NCBI GenBank assembly: GCA_025351205.1
Contig: JANXWI010000108.1
Span: forward strand, 1-11,203
DNA from: Deinococcus sp.
GTDB lineage: Bacteria > Deinococcota > Deinococci > Deinococcales > Deinococcaceae
Direction: 5' to 3'
Length of the DNA stretch: 11,203 bases
Below the pieces are notes generated by a model. The model had not been told where the DNA came from, did not search any database, and saw only the letters and a list, made by a program, of their open reading frames with translations. Below, piece after piece: positions 1 through 6,142 of the stretch (the first letter of the stretch is position 1; each line of letters begins with the position of its first letter). Both the position numbers and the translations under genes were made by a program.

Positions 1-2
1 CG

Positions 3-779
3 GCCCATGAGGTGCGCCGCCGCGTGGACTTCCTGAAGGCGTACCTGCTCGGCACGCCCGCGCGCGGCCTCGTGCTTGGCGTGTCCGGCGGACAGGACTC
101 CAGCCTGACCGGGCGGCTGTGCGCGCTGGCCATTGCCGAACTCAGCGTCGAACTTGGTGCCGAGCTGGGCGAGGGGTATACCTTCGTGGCGGCCCGGTTG
201 CCGTACCACGTCCAGGCCGACGAGGCCGACGCGCAGCTGGCCCTGAGCTTCATCCGGGCACCGGAAGTGGTGACGCTGGACATCGGCCCGGCCACCGACG
301 CGGCGGCCCGCAGCGTGCAGGAAGCGCTGGGAGGGCCGCTGAGCGACTTCGTGCGCGGCAACCTCAAGGCCCGCGCGCGTATGGCCCTGCAATACGCCCT
401 GGCCGGGCAGCGGAACCTGCTGGTGGTGGGCACCGACCACGCCGCCGAGGCGGTCACGGGGTTTTACACCAAGTACGGCGACGGCGGCGTGGATCTGACG
501 CCCCTGGTGGGCCTGAACAAGCGCCAGGGCCGCGCCCTGTTAGAACACCTGCGAGCGCCCGAGCGCCTGTATCTCAAGGTGCCCACCGCCGACCTGGAAG
601 ACGAGCGACCCGGCCTGCCCGACGAGGCCGCGCTGGGCGTGAGCTACGACCAGATCGACGATTACCTGGAAGGCAGGAGCGTTGCGCCCGGGGCGGCGGC
701 CACCATCGAGCGGTGGTTTACTGCGACCCGGCACAAGCGGGCCATGCCCGTCAGCCCACAGGACGGCTGGTGGCGGTAG
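3..779 (+). CDS. nadE: NH3-dependent NAD(+) synthetase, 5' end outside window
   Basis: Catalyses the last step of NAD synthesis: ATP-dependent amidation of deamido-NAD with ammonia, in the cytoplasm. The ATP-pyrophosphatase P-loop SGGQDSS lies near the start, after the VRRRVDFLKAYL helix typical of E. coli-type NadE. Further family signatures are GTDHAAEAVTGFYTKYGDGG, a GLNKRQGR segment, and PTADLEDERPGLPDEAALG near the C-terminus, followed by SYDQIDDYLEG. There is no N-terminal glutaminase domain, so the ammonia-dependent form is expected. The frame is open to the window edge. A GTG at 12 exists, but homologues carry about 25 more residues upstream, so the true start is almost certainly before base 1. 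The gene converges on the nadM-type gene with 4 bp between stops; both belong to NAD synthesis. Identification is firm; only the start is missing. Confidence 0.95.
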   Translation, partial: AHEVRRRVDFLKAYLLGTPARGLVLGVSGGQDSSLTGRLCALAIAELSVELGAELGEGYTFVAARLPYHVQADEADAQLALSFIRAPEVVTLDIGPATDAAARSVQEALGGPLSDFVRGNLKARARMALQYALAGQRNLLVVGTDHAAEAVTGFYTKYGDGGVDLTPLVGLNKRQGRALLEHLRAPERLYLKVPTADLEDERPGLPDEAALGVSYDQIDDYLEGRSVAPGAAATIERWFTATRHKRAMPVSPQDGWWR

Positions 780-783
780 GAGT

Positions 784-1716
784 TCACGCCGGCCAGTCCT
801 CCAGCAGCGCCCGGACGCCCTGGGCGTGGTCGGCGAAAAAGCGTTCCGGCTGACTGTATACGGTGTCCAGAGCGTGCCACTCAGCCCCTGGCTGGAGCGA
901 CAGGGTCTGGGCAGGCAGGCGGTACAGCCCGGCCTCGGTCTGCCAGTCCAGGCCCGGCAGGCGCTGCGGGTGGTTCAGCAGGCGCTGGCGCAGGCGGACT
1001 GGAAGGACCGGAATCTCTTTGAGCACGGTCTGTGTGGCCGCCTCCGCGCTGTCAGCCTCGGGAATGGCCCACAGCCCCAGCCCTGGCCGCTCTGTGCGGG
1101 GCCGCAGCAGCATCCGACCTTCCGACACCAGCAGCGTGCCCACGGTGCGGATGGGGCCAGCGGCGGCCAGCGCCAGGGTTGCCTCTCTGTCCCGCTGCAC
1201 TTCGGCAAAGTCGGGGGTCTGTGCGAAGGCTCGCAGCCCGCTCAACACCCCCGGCGTCACGGCCCCGGCCACCGCGTCCCAGTCGCCCTGGTACATGGCC
1301 CCGCGAACGTCCGTCGCGTTCAGGCCTGGCAGGAATTCAGCTGGCGCGGCCTGCCACTCCGGAAACAGCCGCAGGTAAAAGCTGCTGGCATCCTTCTCGA
1401 AGCCCACCAGCACGGCGTGTTCGTCCCGCACCGCCTGCCTCACGCTCCGCACCCACATCGGCAGGTTGTAGAAGGCGTCCGGCACCGCCTTCAGCCGGAC
1501 CCGCCGCCACTCGATGCCCTCAGGCTCCAGTATGGACCTCATCAGGCTGGCCCGCTCACGGTCACTCAGCGGATTGCGCACGGTGCGGGCGCTGCGGGCA
1601 CTGCCCAGCACGATCACCAGTTCTGCGGCCAGCCCCAGTGCCTGCCGGATCAGGGCCAGGTGCGCCCGGTGCGGCGGCTGAAAGCGCCCGATCAGCACGG
1701 CGGTTCTGGGGAACAT
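784..1716 (-). CDS. nadM: NadM-type nicotinamide-nucleotide adenylyltransferase with degenerate Nudix domain
   Basis: 310-residue protein that by family joins NMN and ATP to give NAD. The N-terminal nucleotidyltransferase domain (about residues 1-170) has the GRFQPPHRAH signature at 10-19 (His16 and His19 of the HxxH motif), NPLSDRERASLM at 48-59, and NATDVRGAMYQGDW at 133-146, which matches the second nucleotide-binding motif. The C-terminal half (about 187-310) aligns by eye with the Nudix domain of bifunctional NadM proteins (RPGLGLWAIP, then the FFADHAQGVRALL tail). The GG loop and the REuxEE catalytic helix are missing, so ADP-ribose hydrolase activity is doubtful. Homologues with intact Nudix domains are about 340 residues, so this one is short. 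The start is supported by a TAAACT -10 box 7 nt upstream. Alternative: a monofunctional adenylyltransferase with a structural Nudix remnant. Confidence 0.9.
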   Translation of the reverse strand: MFPRTAVLIGRFQPPHRAHLALIRQALGLAAELVIVLGSARSARTVRNPLSDRERASLMRSILEPEGIEWRRVRLKAVPDAFYNLPMWVRSVRQAVRDEHAVLVGFEKDASSFYLRLFPEWQAAPAEFLPGLNATDVRGAMYQGDWDAVAGAVTPGVLSGLRAFAQTPDFAEVQRDREATLALAAAGPIRTVGTLLVSEGRMLLRPRTERPGLGLWAIPEADSAEAATQTVLKEIPVLPVRLRQRLLNHPQRLPGLDWQTEAGLYRLPAQTLSLQPGAEWHALDTVYSQPERFFADHAQGVRALLEDWPA

Positions 1717-1723
1717 GGGCGGT

Positions 1724-1729
1724 AGTTTA
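1724..1729 (-). promoter_or_regulatory. -10 box of nadM, leaderless type
   Basis: On the minus strand TAAACT stands 7 nt before the nadM ATG, with no Shine-Dalgarno sequence between. I see no clear -35 hexamer at the expected distance. This fits transcription starting at or next to the ATG. Confidence 0.6.
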
Positions 1730-1766
1730 TCCTGAGCCAGCCGCGTCCGGGCCGGAGTGCCCCGCC

Positions 1767-1795
1767 TTGACAGGCTTCCAGAGCGAGGCTATCAT
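1767..1795 (+). promoter_or_regulatory. Sigma-70-type promoter of tRNA-Pro
   Basis: TTGACA at 1767-1772 and TATCAT at 1790-1795 are separated by exactly 17 bp. The -35 is a perfect consensus. Transcription should begin near 1802, giving a 5' leader of about 70 nt before the tRNA. The nadM promoter points the other way about 40 bp upstream, so the two share one intergenic region. Confidence 0.85.
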
Positions 1796-1828
1796 CCGTA
1801 ACGCACCTGAGTTTCTGGGCACTCTTCC

Positions 1829-1868
1829 GGGCAGTCGGAAGCTGGGCAGTCGGAGACGGGCGCAGTGG
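1829..1868 (+). repeat. Short tandem repeat in the tRNA-Pro leader
   Basis: GGGCAGTCGGA occurs at 1829-1839 and again at 1844-1854. A degraded third unit, GGGCGCAGTGG, lies at 1858-1868. The period is 15 then 14 nt. The first unit also closes a 6-bp hairpin (CTTCCG, 6-nt loop, CGGAAG; 1824-1841). All of it lies in the transcribed leader and ends two bases before the mature tRNA. Confidence 0.6.
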
Positions 1869-1870
1869 TT

Positions 1871-1947
<77 letters not shown>

Positions 1948-1951
1948 CGCT

Positions 1952-1983
1952 GGGCGGCTCTCGCGGAGGGTCGCCCTTTTTTT
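1952..1983 (+). terminator. Rho-independent terminator of tRNA-Pro
   Basis: An 11-bp stem (GGGCGGCTCTC with GAGGGTCGCCC, two G-T pairs) around a 3-nt GCG loop, followed by seven T residues. It lies 4 nt after the tRNA CCA end and about 60 bp before the next start codon. Confidence 0.9.
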
Positions 1984-2033
1984 GTAGCCGCCGTTGTCTG
2001 GACGCCCTGTCGCCCGAACCGTCACCCTGTCCC

Positions 2034-2037
2034 GGAG
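2034..2037 (+). promoter_or_regulatory. Ribosome-binding site deciding the metallophosphoesterase start
   Basis: GGAG, 5 nt before the ATG at 2043. It selects this start over longer in-frame options. I see no TAnnnT box close to this start codon. Confidence 0.6.
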
Positions 2038-2042
2038 CCTCC

Positions 2043-2747
2043 ATGCGCGTATTCGCCATCGCTGACCTGCACCTGTCGTTCACGGCCCCCAAGCCCATGA
2101 CGGTCTTCGGGCCGAACTGGGCCGGGCATCCGGAAATGATCTTCGAGCAGTGGCGTGAGACGGTGGGCCAGGATGACGTGGTGTTGCTGCCCGGTGACCT
2201 GAGCTGGGCCATGCGGCTGCCTGAGGCGCTGGAGGACCTGTCGCATGTCGCGGTCCTGCCGGGCACAAAGGTGCTGCTGCGCGGCAACCACGACTACTGG
2301 TGGCCTGCCATCGGCAAGCTGCGCGCCGCCCTGTCCACCGGGATGCTGGCGGTGCAGAACGACGCGCTGCGGATCGGTGACCTGATCGTGTCGGGCACGC
2401 GCGGCTGGGTCACGCCGGGGCCGGACAGCTTCACCGACGAGGACCGGCGCATCTACGAGCGCGAACTGGAGCGGCTGCGGCTGTCGCTGGAAGCGGCGCG
2501 CAGGCTGGGGGCCGGAACGCCGGGGGCGCGGCACATTCTGATGCTGCACTATCCGCCCACCGGGCCGCAGTTTGCGCCCACCGGGTTTACCGACCTGATC
2601 GCCCAGTACCGTCCCGAGCGCGTGGTGTATGGGCATCTGCACGGCGTTTCCGTGGCCCGCAGCCTGCAATACTGGGGCGACATTCCCACCGACCTGGTGG
2701 CTGCTGACGGGCTTGGCTTCCGACCCAAGTTTATTCTTGACGTCTAG
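2043..2747 (+). CDS. Calcineurin-like metallophosphoesterase (COG1768-like)
   Basis: 234-residue cytoplasmic phosphohydrolase of the calcineurin-like superfamily. The five metal-binding blocks appear in order: DLH (Asp8, His10), GDLSW (51-55), GNHDYWW (81-87), LHYPP (His169) and GHLHG (197-201). Length and the GDLSWA and RGNHDYWW context resemble the predicted phosphohydrolases of COG1768; the natural substrate is unknown. The ATG at 2043 is chosen because the superfamily begins directly with the first beta strand (MRVFAIADLHL) and GGAG lies 5 nt upstream. An in-frame opening back to 1887 runs through tRNA-Pro and its terminator and is not real. It is the only gene here with a clear ribosome-binding site instead of a nearby -10 box. 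Its TAG stop is part of the left arm of an inverted-repeat element. Confidence 0.9.
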   Translation: MRVFAIADLHLSFTAPKPMTVFGPNWAGHPEMIFEQWRETVGQDDVVLLPGDLSWAMRLPEALEDLSHVAVLPGTKVLLRGNHDYWWPAIGKLRAALSTGMLAVQNDALRIGDLIVSGTRGWVTPGPDSFTDEDRRIYERELERLRLSLEAARRLGAGTPGARHILMLHYPPTGPQFAPTGFTDLIAQYRPERVVYGHLHGVSVARSLQYWGDIPTDLVAADGLGFRPKFILDV

Positions 2748-2872
2748 AGCATTTGTCATAATTCCACTGCCAAAACAACTGCCTTTTGTCAGCTCCATCA
2801 TGCCCAATACTCCACTAAATTCACTCCTTCCAGTCGGTCAAAAAGAGAAAGCCTTTTTGACAAATGCTCTAG
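2744..2872. repeat. 129-bp inverted-repeat element, MITE-like
   Basis: The ends form a perfect 15-bp inverted repeat: CTAGAGCATTTGTCA at 2744-2758 and its exact complement at 2858-2872. The interior is clearly more AT-rich than its surroundings and has no ORF. CTAG at each end is also a palindromic 4-bp direct repeat, so the element could equally be 11-bp terminal repeats flanked by a CTAG target duplication. The left CTAG contains the TAG stop of the metallophosphoesterase gene. Near the right end GTCAAAAAG and CTTTTTGAC (2837-2861, 7-nt loop) form a second hairpin that would compete with the outer pairing. The mobile origin is inference. Confidence 0.6.
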
Positions 2873-3275
2873 GGTCTGGTCGGCTTTGGCTTCGAGCATT
2901 TGCCTTTCCCCACCCCCCAGCCCCCTACCGCTCTGACCAGAGACGCGTTGATCAATCTAGCCAGAGAAGGGGCCGTCCCCGACGACCAGCCAGTCGCCCC
3001 GAAGGGGCAGGGGGGGCTAAACAGAACCGTCAAGCGCTACGCTGTTGGCAAAGTGCGTCGGCTCATTCCACGGGGTATTGACTCTGGTTTCACGCATCTG
3101 GAAGGCGGAAATCCGCTTCTTTAAACTGAAAAGCTTGCGAGTTCGCCTCTGCCACAGAATTGCCTGGGCGCGTATTTGATCCGCCGAAGGCTGTGCGGAC
3201 ACTGTTTTTTAGGATTGCCAATTCAATCTGGCGACCAGTTTTGACCGCAGAGCTTTGGCGCTACTCAACGTTTCT

Positions 3276-3298
3276 CCCTCGCCCCCTGCGGGAGAGGG
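3276..3298. repeat. GC-rich intergenic hairpin
   Basis: CCCTCGCCC (3276-3284), loop CCTGC and GGGAGAGGG (3290-3298) pair over 9 positions with one mismatch. A G-rich run follows. No T-tract follows, so it does not look like a terminator. It resembles the hairpin at 3355-3377. Confidence 0.5.
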
Positions 3299-3354
3299 TC
3301 CGGGGGGAGGGGAACCGCAACAGGCGTCTCAGCCGTCATACACACTGTCTATAG

Positions 3355-3404
3355 CCTCTCCCCCTTGAGGGGGGAGGTTGGGAGGGGGTGAACGGGCCGA
3401 GCAT
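3355..3404 (+). repeat. Dispersed intergenic repeat, copy 1 (hairpin plus core motif)
   Basis: A C-rich/G-rich hairpin (3355-3377, 9-bp stem with one T-G pair, loop CTTGA) is followed by a 23-nt core at 3382-3404 ending in GGTGAACGGGCCGAGCAT. The core is identical, base for base, to 7296-7318 and matches 21 of 23 at 8936-8958, all on the same strand. It lies between genes and has no coding potential. Confidence 0.75.
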
Positions 3405-3508
3405 TCGACAGCATCAATTTCAACATGCTTCCGGTCAGCCAAAAAGCTCTGGCGCTTCTTCCAGTTTTCCCGTCCCTTTAAGGGACACCGGAGCGATTGC
3501 CTCCCAAA

Positions 3509-4369
3509 TCACGACTCTATCGCCTCCAACGACCTGGGATAGCTGCCGATGATCTTGGCGAAGCTGGCCTTGCGCAGCACCCCGGCCAGGGCCAGCGCCA
3601 CCTGGGGGTCGCGGGCGTCGCCCTCGATGTCGATGTAGATCAGGTAGCTCCAGGCGCGGTCCTTGCGGGGCCTCGACTCGATCTTCGAGAGGTTCAGCCC
3701 CCGCAGCTGCGCCAGCGTTTCCAGAAGGAAACCGGGGGTGTGGCGCACCGCGAACACCACGCTGGTCTTGTGCGGCTCGTCGCTTGGCTCAGGCTCCTGG
3801 GGGGACAGCACCATGAAGCGGGTGAAGTTGAACGGCTCGTCCTCGATGCCGCGCTCCAGCACCTCCAGGCCGTACAGCTCGGCGGCGCGGGCTGAGGCGA
3901 TCACGCCCTCGTCCCGGCTGCCGCGCGCCGACAGCTCCTTGGCGCTGCCCGCCGTGTCGTGGGCGGTGACCGGCGTCAGGGCGTGTTCGCGCAGAAACGT
4001 GGTGCACTGGTCCAGTGCTGGCTGCTGCGAGTAGACCCGCTTCACGTCGCCCAGTTTCACGCCCGGCATCACCATCACCGCGTGGCTGACCCGCACCGTC
4101 ACCTCGCGCACCACATGCAGATCGGTTTCCAGCAGCAGGTCCACCGATTGCAGGATCGCGCCCATCAGACTGTTTTCCACCGGAATCACGCCCAGCTGGC
4201 ACTCGCCGCGCGTCACGGCGTCCAGCACCTCGTGAAAGGTCGGGTAGCCGCGCGGAGCGGCGTGCGGATGGGTGTTGAGCGCCGCGATCTCGCCGTAAGC
4301 GCCGGGGTTGCCCTGGTAGGCGACGCTCACGGGGGCGGAAACAGGATCGGGCTGGTGCGCGTCGGTCAT
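3509..4369 (-). CDS. pheA: Prephenate dehydratase
   Basis: 286-residue enzyme converting prephenate to phenylpyruvate, the committed step of phenylalanine synthesis. The catalytic domain (about residues 13-190) carries QGNPGAYGE at 19-27, PVENSLMGA at 63-71, HDTAGSA at 137-143, and the NFTRFMVL motif at 181-188 whose Thr183 is the conserved catalytic residue. An ACT regulatory domain follows (about 201-280) with TPGFL at 211-215 and the ESRP phenylalanine-binding motif at 231-234, so feedback inhibition by phenylalanine is expected. There is no chorismate mutase domain, so this is the monofunctional type common outside enterobacteria. The ATG is supported by TACCTT 7 nt upstream. It is divergent from the amidase gene across 55 bp. 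No terminator is evident downstream. Confidence 0.96.
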   Translation of the reverse strand: MTDAHQPDPVSAPVSVAYQGNPGAYGEIAALNTHPHAAPRGYPTFHEVLDAVTRGECQLGVIPVENSLMGAILQSVDLLLETDLHVVREVTVRVSHAVMVMPGVKLGDVKRVYSQQPALDQCTTFLREHALTPVTAHDTAGSAKELSARGSRDEGVIASARAAELYGLEVLERGIEDEPFNFTRFMVLSPQEPEPSDEPHKTSVVFAVRHTPGFLLETLAQLRGLNLSKIESRPRKDRAWSYLIYIDIEGDARDPQVALALAGVLRKASFAKIIGSYPRSLEAIES

Positions 4370-4376
4370 GCCACGT

Positions 4377-4382
4377 AAGGTA
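4377..4382 (-). promoter_or_regulatory. -10 box of pheA, leaderless type
   Basis: TACCTT on the minus strand, 7 nt before the pheA ATG, with no Shine-Dalgarno sequence between. No clear -35 is visible. Confidence 0.5.
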
Positions 4383-4412
4383 GCGCGGCGGCGCGGGCAT
4401 GAACGCGGCTGC

Positions 4413-4418
4413 TAGGCT
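4413..4418 (+). promoter_or_regulatory. -10 box of the amidase gene, leaderless type
   Basis: TAGGCT, 6 nt before the ATG at 4425. It sits about 30 bp from the oppositely directed pheA -10, so any -35 contacts would overlap in this 55-bp divergent region. Confidence 0.5.
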
Positions 4419-4424
4419 GCCTGT

Positions 4425-5864
4425 ATGGACACTGCCCTTCCCGAGGTTCTGAGCCTGAACGTCAGCGAACTGCTGCCCCTGCTGCACAGCGGAGAACTGA
4501 GCGCCGAGAGCGTCATGTCGGTTTACCTGGAGCGAATAGAGGCGCACAATCCCCGGCTGCGGGCGGTGCTGGAGGTCAATCCGCTGGCGCTGGAGCAGGC
4601 CCGCGCCCTCGACGCCCTGCCAGCGGCGCAGCGAGGCCCGCTGCACGGCCTGCCGGTGCTGGTCAAGGACAACATCGACACCGTGGCCCCGCTGCACACC
4701 ACCGCCGGAAGTGCGCTGCTGGCAGGTCATCAGCCCACCACAGACGCGCCCATCGTGGCCCGGCTGCGGCAGGCCGGGGCCGTCGTGATCGGCAAGGCCA
4801 ACATGACCGAGTGGGCCAACTTCATGACGCTCGGCATGCCCAACGGCTACAGTTCGCACGGCGGGCAGACCGTCAACCCCTGGCAGGGAGGCCATGACAC
4901 TGGCGGCAGCAGCAGCGGCAGCGGCGCGGGCGTGGCGGCGCGGCTGGCCCCGATTGCGATTGGCACCGAGACGAGCGGCAGTATTCTGTCGCCCAGCCAT
5001 CAGCATGGGTTGGTCGGCCTGAAGCCCACCGTGGGTCTGATGCCGCGCACCGGCATTATCCCGATTGCCCACAGTCAGGACACCGCCGGGCCGATGGGCC
5101 GCAGCGCCGCCGACGTGGCGCTGCTGGCGGGCGTGTTGCAGGGTGAGTACATTGACGACGCGGCGACACTGAATGCTCCCACCCTCGACTTCGCCATCAG
5201 GCCGGGGGCGCTGGCGGGCGCCCGCATCGGGATCGTGCGCGAACACTACTGGGACGACCTGAGCGCCGAGCAGAAAGAACGGCTCGGAGCGGCGTTGAAG
5301 GCCATGCAGGACGCCGGTGCCGTGCTGACCGACCCGGCCCCCCTCGCCACCGCCGCCGAGCTGGACGGCTGGCACACCGAGGTGCTGATCTACGAGTTCC
5401 GGGCTGACCTGAACGCCTACCTGAGCGGCGCGCAGCACGGCCCGAAGTCTCTGCTGGAAGTCACCGAAGCCTCGGACGCCGATCCCGAGCGGCTGCAACG
5501 CTACGGCATGACGCTGCTCCAGGCGGCCCAGGGTACGCGCGGCGACCTGTCCGAGCGGGCCTACGCGCTGGCGAGGGCGCGCGACCTGCGCCTGAGCCGG
5601 AACGAGGGCCTGGACCCGCTGTTTGCCTCAGGTCTGGACGCCGTGGTGTTTCCCAGGCTGGCGGGCGCGGCGGTGGGGGCCAAGGCGGGCTACCCGAGCG
5701 TGAACGTGCCCGTCGGGCTGGCGGGCGGCGTGCCGCTGGGGCTGCAACTGTGTGGCCCGGCCTGGAGCGACGCCTCTCTGCTGTCGTTGGCCGCCGATCT
5801 GCATGGGCGGCTGGGTGGCTGGGTGGCGGCCCCCGACCCTGTTTCCGAGTCCGCTGAATCTTGA
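4425..5864 (+). CDS. Amidase-signature family hydrolase
   Basis: 479-residue amide hydrolase of the amidase signature (AS) family. The Ser-cisSer-Lys triad is readable: Lys81 in PVLVKDNIDT, cis-Ser162 in GGSSSGSGAG (160-169), and nucleophile Ser186 in TETSGSI (181-187), 24 residues later as in GatA and peptide amidase. The following stretch (VGLKPTVGLMPRTGIIPI, then HSQDTAGPMGRS) resembles peptide amidases and related AS enzymes more than GatA. No signal peptide or membrane segment is seen. There are no gatB or gatC genes beside it, so a role in Gln-tRNA formation is unlikely. The substrate is unknown. The start is supported by a -10 box 6 nt upstream. Its TGA stop is embedded in the -35 element of the tRNA-Val promoter. 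Confidence 0.88.
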   Translation: MDTALPEVLSLNVSELLPLLHSGELSAESVMSVYLERIEAHNPRLRAVLEVNPLALEQARALDALPAAQRGPLHGLPVLVKDNIDTVAPLHTTAGSALLAGHQPTTDAPIVARLRQAGAVVIGKANMTEWANFMTLGMPNGYSSHGGQTVNPWQGGHDTGGSSSGSGAGVAARLAPIAIGTETSGSILSPSHQHGLVGLKPTVGLMPRTGIIPIAHSQDTAGPMGRSAADVALLAGVLQGEYIDDAATLNAPTLDFAIRPGALAGARIGIVREHYWDDLSAEQKERLGAALKAMQDAGAVLTDPAPLATAAELDGWHTEVLIYEFRADLNAYLSGAQHGPKSLLEVTEASDADPERLQRYGMTLLQAAQGTRGDLSERAYALARARDLRLSRNEGLDPLFASGLDAVVFPRLAGAAVGAKAGYPSVNVPVGLAGGVPLGLQLCGPAWSDASLLSLAADLHGRLGGWVAAPDPVSESAES

Positions 5865-5889
5865 CCCTTCCCGGCCCAGCGTCTACACT
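5861..5889 (+). promoter_or_regulatory. Sigma-70-type promoter of tRNA-Val, overlapping the amidase stop
   Basis: TTGACC at 5861-5866 and TACACT at 5884-5889 with a 17-bp spacer. The TGA stop codon of the amidase gene (5862-5864) is part of the -35 hexamer. Transcription should start near 5896, about 30 nt before the tRNA. Confidence 0.8.
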
Positions 5890-5925
5890 CTGAAAGCCCC
5901 TGAATCTTCACGGGTGCGGCAGGTG

Positions 5926-6000
5926 GGGCGGTTAGCTCAGCGGTAGAGCTTTCGCTTTACACGCGACGGGTCGGGGGTTCGAATCCCTCACCGCCCACCA
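5926..6000 (+). tRNA. tRNA-Val, anticodon TAC
   Basis: 75-nt cloverleaf with encoded CCA. Acceptor GGGCGGT/ACCGCCC is perfect and the D stem is GCTC/GAGC. The anticodon loop TTTACAC gives TAC (reads GTA and probably other GTN codons), and the T arm is GGGGG-TTCGAAT-CCCTC. The top pair of the anticodon stem (27-43) is a T-C mismatch; the other four pairs are Watson-Crick. It has its own promoter and terminator. Confidence 0.95.
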
Positions 6001-6006
6001 GGCTGA

Positions 6007-6037
6007 AACCTCGTCTATAGCGGGGTTCTTCTTTTTT
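6007..6037 (+). terminator. Rho-independent terminator of tRNA-Val
   Basis: AACCTCG and CGGGGTT pair over 7 positions (one T-G) around a 7-nt loop, followed by a T-rich tail with six consecutive Ts. It begins 6 nt after the tRNA. Confidence 0.8.
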
Positions 6038-6142
6038 GGCACCGAGGTTGTAGAAGGTCTGAGACACTTTTATGCCCACTCCCTGCTCAACCCTCAGCGG
6101 CCCAACGTGCAGGGTCGTCCAGTTTCCCTTCCGGTGCCGTTC

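Larger units (their letters stand above)
2748..3508. other. Gene-poor intergenic region with repeats
   Basis: About 760 bp between the metallophosphoesterase and pheA with no ORF resembling a known protein; the short frames here have no start signals or domains. It holds the inverted-repeat element (to 2872), a second GAGCATTTG at 2894-2902, a C-rich run (about 2903-2925) with a near-complementary G-rich run (about 3004-3015), small hairpins at 2996-3008 and 3101-3119, two GC-rich hairpins at 3276-3298 and 3355-3377, and the first copy of a dispersed motif at 3382-3404. A 15-bp near-palindrome, GTCCCTTTAAGGGAC, lies at 3472-3486, just past the pheA stop. Composition is uneven, with AT-richer patches between G/C-rich blocks, as expected of accumulated repeats. 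Confidence 0.7.

Noticed and set aside
2900..3354. Short ORFs of 60-150 codons in the intergenic region
   Set aside because: No ribosome-binding site or nearby -10 box and no recognisable domain; they run through palindromes and repeats.
3472..3486. GTCCCTTTAAGGGAC as a pheA terminator
   Set aside because: On the pheA strand it is followed by GGGAAAA, not a T-tract, so it does not meet the terminator pattern.
3789..5498. 569-codon open frame on the minus strand across pheA and the amidase gene
   Set aside because: It runs antisense to the amidase and out of frame through pheA, both firmly identified by catalytic motifs. Its translation is a low-complexity Gln/Arg/His/Gly-rich GC-frame shadow.
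6038..6138. GGCACCG and CGGTGCC, a 7-bp inverted repeat 88 nt apart before ispH
   Set aside because: Too short and too far apart to distinguish from chance in GC-rich DNA.
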